34,703 bases of DNA from an uncultured Acidobacteriota bacterium (GCA_937900045.1 CALCEB010000039.1:1-34703); one strand, 5' to 3'. Positions 1 to 7,831 are shown, numbered from the stretch's first letter. The notes: generated from the letters alone by a model not told the origin. Numbers and translations: made by a program.

Positions 1-56
1 AATTTTATTTATCAACACCTTCCGGCGCTCATAGAGCGCCGCTACAGCAAACTGCG
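1..56. repeat. Truncated REPIN-like element at contig start
   Basis: The window opens inside a dispersed palindromic repeat. Positions 24-42 hold the hairpin CGGCGCTCATAGAGCGCCG followed by CTACAGCAAACTG, the same right half seen complete near 1.8, 3.6 and 6.6 kb. The AT-rich spacer before it (from position 1) matches the spacer of the 6.5 kb copy. The left half is missing, which fits an assembly break in a multicopy repeat. Confidence 0.85.
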
Positions 57-59
57 GCA

Positions 60-85
60 CCCTCTCCCCGCTTGCGGGGAGAGGG
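60..85. repeat. Perfect 12-bp inverted repeat (CCCTCTCCCCGC hairpin)
   Basis: CCCTCTCCCCGC (60-71), TT, then GCGGGGAGAGGG (74-85) form a perfect hairpin just beyond the stop of the zinc-finger antitoxin gene. No T-run follows on either strand, so it is not a standard intrinsic terminator. It resembles hairpin repeats that are widespread between bacterial genes. Confidence 0.7.
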
Positions 86-98
86 CCGGGGTGAGGGG

Positions 99-323
99 TC
101 AGGCAAATTCGAACAATGGAACCCTCCGTGCCGGCTGGCCCATTTCCTTAAGCAGACCTTCAATCCTTCGCACCGTTTCGGGCTTCAACAAAACGTCGCC
201 GCAGACTGTGCAGACTTCCGCAGGAACGTGGTCAATCACAACCACATCACCCTGGTAACGCACCGTGTGAACCACAGTTTGCTCCTCATACTCTCCTGGG
301 CAGCCTTCCACGGAACAATTCAT
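99..323 (-). CDS. YgiT-type zinc finger protein (probable antitoxin)
   Basis: A 74-aa protein with two zinc-binding cysteine pairs, CSVEGC at residues 3-8 and CTVCG around residue 44. This is the pattern of the N-terminal half of MqsA/YgiT antitoxins; no helix-turn-helix follows, as is usual for the short YgiT-type proteins. The start at 323 is chosen because AAAGGAGG lies directly upstream and because the ATG overlaps the stop of the preceding DUF4258 gene as ATGA, indicating translational coupling. An in-frame ATG at 353 would sit inside the partner gene and lacks this site. The gene order toxin-then-antitoxin is common for this pair. The antitoxin role is inferred from family and context; the zinc finger itself is clear. 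Confidence 0.8.
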   Translation of the reverse strand: MNCSVEGCPGEYEEQTVVHTVRYQGDVVVIDHVPAEVCTVCGDVLLKPETVRRIEGLLKEMGQPARRVPLFEFA

Positions 324-649
324 CGCGGCCTCCTTTGCGTCGCGCTTATCCATTTCGGCAACTTTGGCTCATAAACTGTAATGACAATCAGAAGAGGGCG
401 GGCCGTCGTACACACGATATGAAGCGGGCGCCCGGTGCGAGCCGAACCGTTCAACAAACAACACGGGCCACGGCGATGCTCGGGATAGCTTTCCAGAATT
501 TCTGCGGTTCGTATCGCTTCCAGGACATCGTCAAGGCGGATTGCCTCCTCGATCATCTCCTGATGAGCGTGTTGGGTGATTCGAACCCGCTCGGAAGCAG
601 CCAGCAATCTAATTTCTTCCAGAATGGGTTCAAGCTTGCTGCCATCCAA
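320..649 (-). CDS. DUF4258 domain protein (probable toxin of TA pair)
   Basis: A 109-aa protein with the DUF4258 pattern: ITQHAHQEMIEE near residues 24-35, a short helical stretch, then a beta-rich half ending LLIVITVYEP. DUF4258 proteins are commonly encoded beside YgiT-type zinc fingers and are thought to be RelE-like RNase toxins. The start is a TTG at 649 preceded by AGGTGA; no in-frame ATG fits the domain start. The stop overlaps the antitoxin start by 4 bp. The last 15 residues (KWISATQRRPR) are a basic tail. Toxicity is inferred from family membership only. Confidence 0.75.
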   Translation of the reverse strand: MDGSKLEPILEEIRLLAASERVRITQHAHQEMIEEAIRLDDVLEAIRTAEILESYPEHRRGPCCLLNGSARTGRPLHIVCTTARPLLIVITVYEPKLPKWISATQRRPR

Positions 650-1166
650 TGCTTCACCTGCTCGCCCGCTGTGACGGTGGAATCCAACCCACCTTTAGAT
701 TACATCTGTGCTTCCTATAAAAGCAAAAGGGCTTGCAACCTGGCCAAGGTAGAGCAGGTAGCCGCGAAAAGCCCGCTCGCGGTATGAAGCAACGCATCAA
801 GCGGAAAAAGCAGGACTACCCTTCAGACGCCAGGGTTGCAGCCCGCTTCTTGTGCTTGGGAGGCTTGTCCTTGCGGGCCTCGAGAGGCCGCGAGGGTTTG
901 GGCGAACCGATGAGAGCCCGCGCTTTTTGTTTGACGAGCTTGGAGGCGCGAAGAGGTTTGGGTTTTGGAAGTTTGCGCATATTGGAAGGTTGACCGAATC
1001 CGGGTATTTCAAACCACTGGCTTATTCTATAAGAAGCATCACGCAAAGGCGCGAAGCCACAAAAAGGGGGCGGAGAACGACTGGCTGAGACTCAGAATTC
1101 CAGCTTCAACGCGGCCAATCTCCGCCCGGAGCCGGTTGCCCCCACCGGGGGCTAAGCTTTGGAAGT
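650..1166. other. Gene-poor stretch around a doubtful small gene
   Basis: About 515 bp lie between the TA pair and the redoxin gene. Apart from the possible 54-aa basic protein at 816-980 I see no convincing gene, RNA or repeat here. Confidence 0.5.
816..980 (-). CDS. Possible small basic protein, unknown function
   Basis: A 54-aa frame starting MRKLPKPKPLRASK, very rich in Lys, Arg and Pro, with a central ASKLVKQKARALIGSPKP stretch and a KPPKHKKRA tail. The composition suggests a nucleic-acid- or ribosome-associated peptide, but I recognise no family. No clear ribosome binding site precedes the ATG at 980, and the opposite strand is also open here, so this may not be a gene. Homologues of the same length in related genomes would settle it. 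Confidence 0.3.
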   Translation of the reverse strand: MRKLPKPKPLRASKLVKQKARALIGSPKPSRPLEARKDKPPKHKKRAATLASEG

Positions 1167-1661
1167 TCAACCGGGCTTATATTCAGGAATCTTCTCATCG
1201 GCGCCGAAAAGGGGCGGCGGTGTGGTTGAATAATGCTCCACAAAATACCGGTGGATGCCGAGCAAATCCTGTTTTGCAAATCCGTCTCCGGAAATTTCCA
1301 CGTGGCCGTCCGGCGTAACCAGGAAAAGCGACGGGACAAATTGCACCTGGTACTGGGCCGAGACCTTATAAGGCTTTTCGTCAATGAGGATGGGAAAGGT
1401 AACTCCATATGCCTGGGCGAATTTGCGGGTGTCCTGCGCAGTGTCCTGGGAGATTCCCCAGATTTGAACGCCACGATCCCTGAAGCGCTGATGAATCCGC
1501 TCCAGAAACGGGAAGGTGAACTGGCAGGTCGGGCATCCGACTTTGAAGAAGGCAAGCAACACCGGGCCTTTGGCCAAGCCGTCCTTCCACGATTGTTTGT
1601 TTCCATCCAAGGTTGATAGCTCGAACGGAATAGCGGTTTTCTTGGCGGTTGTAGCAGCCAT
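1167..1661 (-). CDS. Thioredoxin-fold redoxin (TlpA/AhpC-TSA family)
   Basis: A 164-aa protein with a thioredoxin fold. The redox motif CPTC is at residues 43-46 after the strand VLLAFFKVG; the region around QIWGISQDT and the cis-Pro segment QFVPSLFLVTPDGHV follow as in TlpA/ResA and peroxiredoxin-like proteins. Two Cys two residues apart favour a thiol-disulfide oxidoreductase over a one-Cys peroxiredoxin. The start at 1661 is picked because TTGGAGG lies 5-6 bases upstream; the frame is open 12 codons further but without such a site. No signal peptide is visible, so it probably acts in the cytoplasm. The exact substrate cannot be told; neighbours give no operon context. Confidence 0.85.
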   Translation of the reverse strand: MAATTAKKTAIPFELSTLDGNKQSWKDGLAKGPVLLAFFKVGCPTCQFTFPFLERIHQRFRDRGVQIWGISQDTAQDTRKFAQAYGVTFPILIDEKPYKVSAQYQVQFVPSLFLVTPDGHVEISGDGFAKQDLLGIHRYFVEHYSTTPPPLFGADEKIPEYKPG

Positions 1662-1802
1662 TGCGCACCTCCAAGGTGAAAGGGCCGCCAGAATCAAATG
1701 GAGCGGTGGAAATGACGGCCTACACCAATCTTAATGTCGTGAGGCAAGCGTTCACAACACAAAAGCGTCACGCCAGGCGCGAAAAACGCAAGGGTAAGGA
1801 TG

Positions 1803-1913
1803 GGTAGTGTCTCAGTTTGTTTGCTGTAGCGGCGCTCTATGAGCGCCGAACTTGTATCCTCAACGGTTTCCGGCGCTCATAGAGCGCCGCTACAGCAAAC
1901 TGCGCCGCTACCG
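1803..1913. repeat. REPIN-like element with 7-bp flanking direct repeat
   Basis: A complete copy. It starts GGTAGTG, then CAGTTTG, then TGTAG next to the hairpin CGGCGCTCTATGAGCGCCG, a spacer of about 20 bp, the same hairpin inverted, CTACAGCAAACTG and CTACC. GTAG beside a palindrome is the hallmark of REP sequences; two in inverted orientation form a REPIN/BIME. AAGGATG flanks both sides (1796-1802 and 1914-1920), like a target-site duplication. Confidence 0.85.
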
Positions 1914-1994
1914 AAGGATGGAAACGGATTCAAATTTATCCCATGATATCTGAGGCGGGTTGGTTTCGCTCTCAAGAATCTACTGAAAGCGCCT

Positions 1995-3362
1995 TCAGCG
2001 TTTTAGCTCGCGCAGCATCTCTTGCGCGCCTATCAGGACCGGATCCCACACGGGGGCAAAGGGCGGAGCGTAACTGAGGTCAAGTTGAGCGATCTGTTCG
2101 ACGGTCATCCGGGCTTCGAGCGCCGTCGCAAACACATCGATGCGCTTGGCGACCCCTTCGGGCCCCGCCATCTGCGCGCCGAGCAGACGGCCGCTAGCAG
2201 GGTCCGCCACCAGCATCACGGTCAGGTCCTTGCCGCCCAGATAACGGGCTCGATTCGCCGCGCGCGCAATGGCATGGCGGGGACGGAATCCGGCAACATG
2301 GGCGTCCGCAAGGCTCAAGCCAGTGCGGGCGACTTCCAGCGAAAAGACCTGGAGAGCCGCCGTGCCCACGATCCCGTGGAAGCGGGCGCGGATGCCTCCC
2401 GCGTTTTGGCCGGCCACGCGGCCCTGCTTGTTGGCCGTGGTGCCCAGCGGAACGTACGTGGGACGCTCGCTCACCCGATGGAAGGACTCCGCACAATCCC
2501 CGGCTGCAAACACCGCTGCGGCGCTGGTTTCCATATATTCGTTCACGGCGATGGCGCCGGTGGGACCCAGTTGGATGCCCGCTTCCACCGCCAAGCGCGT
2601 GCGGGGACGGACTCCGGTCGCCAGCACCACGAAATCGGCCTCCGCTCCGCTGCTGTCACCACCCTGCCAGACCACGCGCTGCACTTGCCCGCCACCTCCG
2701 GCAAGGAGAGCCGTTACTGTGACTCCCCGGATGGCCTTCACGCCCCTTGCGGATAACTCCTGATCCACGATGGCTGAAATCTCCTCATCGACGGACTCAA
2801 AAAGCGTTTTGGAACGCTCCACCAGCGTCACTTCGATGCCCTGCGTGGCCAATGCCTCCGCCATCTCCAGACCGATATACCCCCCGCCGATGATGACCGC
2901 TTGGCGCGGGCGTTTCGCTTCGAGAAAGCGATGGAGGGCAAGCGCCGATTGCAAGTCGTTCACATGGAAAACGCCGGGAAGGTCGATTCCAGCGATCTGG
3001 GGACGAGCCGGTTCCGCGCCGGTGGCCAGCACCAAGTGATCGTAGTGAACTTCGAACAAGCCGCCACCGGGAACGGCAACGGTCACGCGCCTGCGACTGG
3101 TTGAAAGGTCGCGAACCTCGTGATGGGTGAGCACCTGAATATTCCGCCGCTCCCGGAAGAATTCTGGCGAATAAACGCGCAAATCATCCGCCTGACGCAC
3201 GGCCCGGGAGATGAAATAAGGAAGCCCGCACGCGGAATAGGAAATGTCTGGCCCTTTTTCGTAAACGATGATTTCGAGCTGGGGATTGACCCGGCGCGCC
3301 TGGCTGGCCGCACTCAGGCCTGCTGCCACTCCTCCTACCACAATGAGCCGTTCGGAGAACAT
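1995..3362 (-). CDS. CoA-disulfide reductase-type FAD/NAD(P) oxidoreductase
   Basis: A 455-aa flavoprotein of the pyridine nucleotide-disulfide oxidoreductase superfamily. FAD-binding motif VVGGVAAG is at residues 8-15; the single active cysteine C45 lies in SYSACGLPYF, the signature of CoA-disulfide reductases and related NADH oxidases, which use one Cys instead of a CxxxxC pair. The NAD(P) Rossmann motif GGGYIGLEMAEAL is near residue 160, and VFAAGDCAE near residue 290 is the second FAD contact. The C-terminal dimerisation domain ends with DLSYAPPFAPVWDP. No rhodanese domain is fused. The ATG at 3362 has a G-rich GGTGGCGGG stretch upstream. It stands alone between two repeat-bearing gaps. 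Likely role is reduction of CoA disulfide or polysulfide; substrate not determinable from sequence. Confidence 0.85.
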   Translation of the reverse strand: MFSERLIVVGGVAAGLSAASQARRVNPQLEIIVYEKGPDISYSACGLPYFISRAVRQADDLRVYSPEFFRERRNIQVLTHHEVRDLSTSRRRVTVAVPGGGLFEVHYDHLVLATGAEPARPQIAGIDLPGVFHVNDLQSALALHRFLEAKRPRQAVIIGGGYIGLEMAEALATQGIEVTLVERSKTLFESVDEEISAIVDQELSARGVKAIRGVTVTALLAGGGGQVQRVVWQGGDSSGAEADFVVLATGVRPRTRLAVEAGIQLGPTGAIAVNEYMETSAAAVFAAGDCAESFHRVSERPTYVPLGTTANKQGRVAGQNAGGIRARFHGIVGTAALQVFSLEVARTGLSLADAHVAGFRPRHAIARAANRARYLGGKDLTVMLVADPASGRLLGAQMAGPEGVAKRIDVFATALEARMTVEQIAQLDLSYAPPFAPVWDPVLIGAQEMLRELKR

Positions 3363-3568
3363 TCACCCGCCACCTGTCAAGAATCCGTCTCAGGCATTGT
3401 AATGGAAAATGCGAGCCCACAGCACGAACTCTGACAATCAGAAATGACGATTATAGAAGCAATCAAGAATTGACGAAGAACTACCGAAAGATTTTGCAGG
3501 AGGGGGTTTTGATTTGCTGAAGACCGCCACGCGGAGCAGTTGGGCGGTCCCGAAATATCCCCTACACC

Positions 3569-3679
3569 GGTAGTAACGCAGTTTGCTGTAGCGGCGCTCT
3601 ATGAGCGCCGGAAACCGTTGAGGATTCAAGTTCGGCGCTCATAGAGCGCCGCTACAGCAAAGGAACTGAAACACTGCCC
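3569..3679. repeat. REPIN-like element, inverted orientation
   Basis: Same architecture as the 1.8 kb copy, but its spacer (GAAACCGTTGAGGATTCAAG) is the reverse complement of that one, so the element is inserted in the opposite direction. The left end GGTAGTAACGCAGTTTG is intact; the right end is degenerate (ACTGAAACACTGCC). Candidate flanking repeats CTACACC (3562-3568) and CCAAACC (3680-3686) match at only 5 of 7 positions. Confidence 0.8.
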
Positions 3680-3762
3680 CCAAACCGGGCGCCTTGACTT
3701 GTGGCTCGCCGGGTGATATTTATTCAGTGGTAAATAGACCCGTTACTGAAAAGGAATTGATT

Positions 3763-5889
3763 GTGTCGCGAATCATCTTAGTGGCTGACGACAATATGAC
3801 CATCCAGAGGATGGCCACGGAAATGCTCACAGAGCAAGGTCTGGAAGTGGTCACGGTGGCCAACGGAGTGGCAGCGATCAAGAAGCTCGCGACCGTCAAG
3901 CCGGTCATGGTTCTGGCCGACGTGGACATGCCCGGGCGGGATGGTTACGAAGTCTGCGACTTCGTGAAAAAATCGGCCGAGCTGGGCGGCATCCCGGTGA
4001 TTCTGGCCTTCAGCGATGCCGACCCATTCGATCAAGAGCGGGTCAAAGCCGTCCGGGCTGACGCCGTCGTGAGAAAGCCGTTTAACAAGATCGATCTTTT
4101 GGCGCGAGTCGAGGAATTTGTTCCAAAGGCGGTGGAAGAACGTCCGGCAACCTCAGAATCTCACCCTGGGGCCGGATCCAACGAACGGAAATATCAGGAA
4201 CAAACGCCTTCTCCCGAGGAGTTCTCATTTACCGATAGGCCGGCGCAGAAGGCCAGCTTTGCAGGGATTCCAGAAGGGGCGGGTTTGTTCGAGCCTGAAC
4301 TTGCCGCCCTAGTTCCCTCAGAAGCAGGCCCGGAAGAGCTTTACGAAGCGATTCCGGCCCTCGCAACAGCATCGCCAGCGCGAGAGTCAGAAGAAGTTCA
4401 ATCCGTTGAGAAAAGGGTGGAGGCCGAATTCACCACGGCAGGGGAATCAGGCCATCAGGCCGCCGTCACAAGCGTGCAACCGGATAGGACCGAGTTTTTA
4501 ATTGCGTCTCCCTCCCAGGCTGCTGCCGGAGAGGGCCTGCCAAGCTTTGCCGAAGCTGGAATCGCCCCCGGCGAGCTTGCCGGCACGCACGGGATGCCGG
4601 CAGTTGCCTCTCCTGCGCCCCAAGCGGAAGAGAGCTTTTTTGTTCTTATGGCAAATGCTTCAACGGAAATCGCCAGCACATTCGGGGAACTGGAAGCTGC
4701 CAGTCCCATCGCGGCCGTCGCCGCCCAGGAAACAGCCCCAGAGCCGAGTCTCATTGAGATGCAAGTTTCCCCACAGACTCCCGAGACGGCGGAATCGGCA
4801 CCGGAAGCTATTTCTAGGGAGATCAATATCGAGGGTCAGACCCTTTCGGGGGTTTTAACCCCGCCCGTACACGATGCGGGATCGAGACTGGGAAATTGGA
4901 AGCTCCCGGAGATGGGGCCGGTTGAACAAATTCATGCAGGGATGGAGGAGCCGGTTCTTGCAGTACTGCCCGATTTGACTGCGGAACTTCATTTGCCAGC
5001 CCTGATCGAAGTAGCTGAGAAGGAGACAACAAACCCGCAGGAAGCTCTTGAAGAAAATCATCCTGAAGCGTTCGTCGCGCCCAAGGTCCAAGAAATTGAA
5101 TCATCCGTGGAAACCACAGTCGAGGAGTTGGAGGCATCACCGGAGCCTATCCCAGACACGCATTCAAATCTCGAGCTGGAAACACCTGCCGGGGAGCTAG
5201 AGGGAAACCGGTCATCCGAAGCTCCTTCCAAGATTGTGGATGCCGGGGTTGCTTCTAGCCATGTACCGGCGCCTCTGGCCGGTGAAGCGGAAGACAAGGG
5301 ACCTTCTGAAATGCCGCCTATCATCCGTGGAATGAAAACCGTTGAACAAACCGCTGCGGAGGAGGAATTGGAAGGCACTTCGGCTTCTGCACCCGATGTT
5401 TCAACCAGCGCCCGGGCTGAAAAAGAATTGGAGAGTTCCCCCGCCTCTATGCTGGACGTTCCTTCCAGTACCGCACAGCATGCATTGGCGAACGAACCGG
5501 AAGAAAACCCTTCTTGGGAGATCCCGACGGAGGCCGCTCTGAATGAAGCATTTCTCGAAGTGGCCCTCTCAAGTATCGGCCTCATCCGTGCCAAGGCTCC
5601 GCCGCAGGCTCCGGGTCAATTGGTTGAACAACCCAGGGCCCGGGAAGAGGTTGCGGATCTGTTTGAAACCGCCTTTGGCCATGCATCGGGCGAGCCGCAG
5701 AAAACAGAACCGGTAATGGCCCTGGAAGCAACTGCGGCCCAAAATCTCGACCAGAAACTGGTCGAAGCGATTGTGCAAAGGGTGGTGGTCCGGATGTCGC
5801 CATCGGCTCTCTCCCCTGAAATGATCGAACACATTACGAGGAAACTGACCGAGGAATGTCTCGAAGACCTGCATTGGAGCCAGGATTAA
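3763..5889 (+). CDS. Response regulator receiver with very long acidic low-complexity tail
   Basis: A 708-aa protein. Residues 1-120 are a CheY-like receiver: acidic pair D9-D10, phospho-acceptor D53 in LADVDMPG, and K105 in VVRKPFNK. The usual Thr/Ser switch position (D53+30) is Phe83, with Ser84 beside it. From about residue 125 to 650 the chain is Glu/Ala/Pro/Ser-rich with no recognisable domain and many short imperfect repeats such as EELEASPEP and KELESSPAS, so it is probably disordered. The last 45 residues (LDQKLVEAIVQRVVVRMSPS to the end) form a predicted helical segment typical of the C-terminus of such fused regulators. The GTG at 3763 is chosen over an upstream in-frame ATG because AAAAGGAATT precedes it. 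No histidine kinase is adjacent. Possible scaffold or localisation protein; no output domain is visible. Confidence 0.75.
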   Translation: MSRIILVADDNMTIQRMATEMLTEQGLEVVTVANGVAAIKKLATVKPVMVLADVDMPGRDGYEVCDFVKKSAELGGIPVILAFSDADPFDQERVKAVRADAVVRKPFNKIDLLARVEEFVPKAVEERPATSESHPGAGSNERKYQEQTPSPEEFSFTDRPAQKASFAGIPEGAGLFEPELAALVPSEAGPEELYEAIPALATASPARESEEVQSVEKRVEAEFTTAGESGHQAAVTSVQPDRTEFLIASPSQAAAGEGLPSFAEAGIAPGELAGTHGMPAVASPAPQAEESFFVLMANASTEIASTFGELEAASPIAAVAAQETAPEPSLIEMQVSPQTPETAESAPEAISREINIEGQTLSGVLTPPVHDAGSRLGNWKLPEMGPVEQIHAGMEEPVLAVLPDLTAELHLPALIEVAEKETTNPQEALEENHPEAFVAPKVQEIESSVETTVEELEASPEPIPDTHSNLELETPAGELEGNRSSEAPSKIVDAGVASSHVPAPLAGEAEDKGPSEMPPIIRGMKTVEQTAAEEELEGTSASAPDVSTSARAEKELESSPASMLDVPSSTAQHALANEPEENPSWEIPTEAALNEAFLEVALSSIGLIRAKAPPQAPGQLVEQPRAREEVADLFETAFGHASGEPQKTEPVMALEATAAQNLDQKLVEAIVQRVVVRMSPSALSPEMIEHITRKLTEECLEDLHWSQD

Positions 5890-5992
5890 CCTCACGGCTG
5901 TTCATTTAACGATTCTGATGCATTTTGCAAATTCGATTCGCACCGGGCTGTAGCCCGGCTGCCGGGCCCACAGTGGAAGGTTGCTCACCTGT

Positions 5993-6318
5993 TAGTATTA
6001 CTTTGTTAGGTTGAATCAGGCACCGTCAGGGCATGGCTTCAGCCATGCCAAATCCCAAAGCAAGGAGAAGCGGCTTTAGCCGCTGAGGGCCTCAGAAGGT
6101 GTGAAAAAATCCGGAAATGTCATGCTGAGCGTAGCGAAGCATCTCGGCATTTACTGAAAACAAAATGCTTAGATCCTTCGCTTCACTCAGGATGACAGGC
6201 ACGACGAGTTTATTCACAGGTTCTCAGGGGCTAAAGCCCGAATCTCGGGACCACCGCCAACGGCATGGCTGAAGCCATGCCCTGACGGTGCGCCCAACGA
6301 CCTAACATAGTAATATTA
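5993..6318. repeat. 326-bp nested palindromic element
   Basis: Three inverted-repeat pairs are nested. Outer: 5993-6049 against 6262-6318, about 57 bp, both containing CCGTCAGGGCATGGCTTCAG or its complement. Middle: 6071-6105 against 6213-6239, built on CTTTAGCC, CTGAG and TGTGAA. Inner: 6118-6144 against 6171-6197, about 27 bp with 4 mismatches, starting TGTCATGCTGAGCG. The inner pair belongs to the same family as the perfect inverted repeat near 21.1 kb. The whole could fold into one long hairpin. No coding capacity is seen. Confidence 0.8.
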
Positions 6319-6319
6319 G

Positions 6320-6535
6320 TCCCCTCATTATATTGATCCGGTAACGCTGTTCCACGATGAAGCCGCCGAACATTCAGAACTGGTGAAACAACCCGGCCTT
6401 CAGCCCAGTTCTTTCCACTTCATCGCCGCCGTAGCGGCCCAGAATGCGGGAATCCCGGCAGTGCTCAGAGATCGCCGCAACAGCAAACCTTACTACTTCC
6501 CTTCAGAATCCCCCCTGCAGCGGACTCCTTGGTAG
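6320..6535 (+). pseudogene. Possible gene remnant between two repeat elements
   Basis: An open frame of 71 codons without a start, immediately after the nested palindrome. It reads with protein-like composition (HYIDPVTLFHDEAAEH, then FHFIAAVAAQNAGIPAVL and KPYYFPSE). Its stop, TAG at 6533-6535, is supplied by the end of the REPIN-like element; removing that insertion extends the frame by only a few codons to another stop. This could be the 3' end of a gene broken by repeat insertions. I recognise no family, and chance is possible. Confidence 0.25.
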
Positions 6536-6656
6536 TGGTGCAGTTTGGTTGCTGTAGCGGCGGTCTGTGACCGCCGAACTTTATTTCTCAACAGTTTCCG
6601 GCGCTCCCTGTCAGGGCAAGCTCCGAGCGCCGCTACAGCAAACTGCGTCACTACCA
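6531..6656. repeat. REPIN-like element with 7-bp flanking direct repeat
   Basis: Starts GGTAGTG, then GCAGTTTG, TGTAGCGGCGG, the spacer, an altered hairpin in which CCCTGTCAGGGCAAGCTC replaces the usual short loop, then CGCTACAGCAAACTGCG and CACTACC. The outer ends GGTAGTG and CACTACC are perfect inverted repeats. ACTCCTT occurs directly on both sides (6524-6530 and 6657-6663), again separated from the right end by one extra base. Confidence 0.85.
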
Positions 6657-6812
6657 ACTCCTTCGCTTGGTTCCTAGCCCGTGCGGGGTGGCCACTTATC
6701 CGAGTGTCACCTAGCCATTCGGCGGATGTGCAGCCTTTCTCAAACCGCTAAGCTGGAGTGGTTGGGACCTTCGTTGGGTTCCACGAATCCAATAAGAAAG
6801 TGGTGAAAGATC

Positions 6813-7733
6813 ATGGCAACAGAAAAGCTGACAAGTTTCGAAGCGCTCTCCGGGGAAATTGCGGCTGCGGTTGAGAAAGCCGCTGCCAGTGTGGTGGCGA
6901 TCCATGCCAGGCGGCACGCGCTCTCGAGCGGCGTCCTGTGGCGCGAAGACGTTATCGTTACTGCCCATCACACGGTGCGGCGTGATGATGGGATTCAAGT
7001 GATGCTGCCGGACGGAAGCGCGGCGGAGGCTAAGCTCGCCGGGCGCGATCCCAGCACCGACCTGGCAGTGCTTCAAGTGGCCGGGGCGAGCGCCCAGCTT
7101 CCTGAGATGGGGCAAGCCTCATCACTGAAACCCGGAAACCTGGTATTGGCGGTCGGCCGAGTTGAAAGCGGGCCTCGAGCCAGCCTGGGCATGGTGGGCG
7201 TGGCCGCAGGATCGTGGCGCACCTGGCGCGGCGGTGAAGTCGAGCGCCTGCTGCGGGTTGAAATTGACCTGCATCCCACGCTCTCCGGCGCCGCTCTGGT
7301 GGATGGAGCGGGCAACGTCCTGGGCATCCTGACGGCCGGCCTTTCGCGCACGCGCGCCGTCGCCATACCACCGGCAACTGTCAATCGTGTCGTGACGGCG
7401 CTTCTCCAAAAGGGCCACATCGCCCGGGGCTATCTTGGACTGGGACTTTACCCGGTGCTTGTTCCGAGTGAGAGGCAGGAAGCATCGGCCCAACCCGGCA
7501 ATCGTGGCGCCGTAGTGGTGAGTGTGGAACCTGGAGGCCCAGCGAGCCAAGCCGGAATCCTCGTTGGAGATGTGGTTGTAACCCTGGACGGCAAGCCCGT
7601 AAAAGATACCAGCGACGTTCAGGAATTACTGGGGCCCGGATTTGTGGGGAAGACTATTATCGCCTCCCTGGTGCGCGGAGGCAAGCCCTTCGAGTTCGAG
7701 ATCAAAGTCGGTGAAAGACCCCATCAACGCTGA
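6813..7733 (+). CDS. HtrA/DegP-like trypsin-fold protein with PDZ domain
   Basis: A 306-aa protein with an S1C (HtrA) protease fold, residues about 10-205, and one PDZ domain, about 225-300 (GYLGLGL, then PGGPASQAGILVGDVVVTLDGKPV). The catalytic His aligns with H53 (VTAHHTV) and Asp with D83 (STDLAVLQV). The serine loop, normally GNSGGPL, reads TLSGAAL: Ser158 is kept but the oxyanion-hole glycines are changed, so activity may be weak or lost. No signal peptide or membrane anchor is seen, unlike most HtrA proteins, suggesting a cytoplasmic location. A GTGGTGAAAG stretch precedes the ATG. A LuxR-type regulator follows about 100 bp downstream on the same strand; co-function with it is inference. 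Confidence 0.75.
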   Translation: MATEKLTSFEALSGEIAAAVEKAAASVVAIHARRHALSSGVLWREDVIVTAHHTVRRDDGIQVMLPDGSAAEAKLAGRDPSTDLAVLQVAGASAQLPEMGQASSLKPGNLVLAVGRVESGPRASLGMVGVAAGSWRTWRGGEVERLLRVEIDLHPTLSGAALVDGAGNVLGILTAGLSRTRAVAIPPATVNRVVTALLQKGHIARGYLGLGLYPVLVPSERQEASAQPGNRGAVVVSVEPGGPASQAGILVGDVVVTLDGKPVKDTSDVQELLGPGFVGKTIIASLVRGGKPFEFEIKVGERPHQR

Positions 7734-7831
7734 ACCGGTGTTGGAGTGAAGAGTCAAACGGCTTGTATGAACTCCCGAACCTTGCGCCAAGTGTCTTGGA
7801 CCATGAGCTTCCTGCGCGGGACGAAGCATCG

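Noticed and set aside
60..85. Terminator for the TA pair
   Set aside because: The stem is perfect but no T-run follows on the minus strand, so I list it only as a repeat.
2022..2756. Plus-strand frame of 244 codons inside the CoA-disulfide reductase gene
   Set aside because: Antisense to a well-supported flavoprotein gene, with no recognisable domain.
5058..5594. Minus-strand frame of 178 codons inside the receiver-tail gene
   Set aside because: Mirror frame of a Glu/Ala/Pro-rich coding sequence; its Ser/Ala-rich translation is a composition artefact.
1803..6656. CRISPR-like repeats
   Set aside because: The copies are kilobases apart, internally palindromic and have no regular spacers; no cas genes are present.
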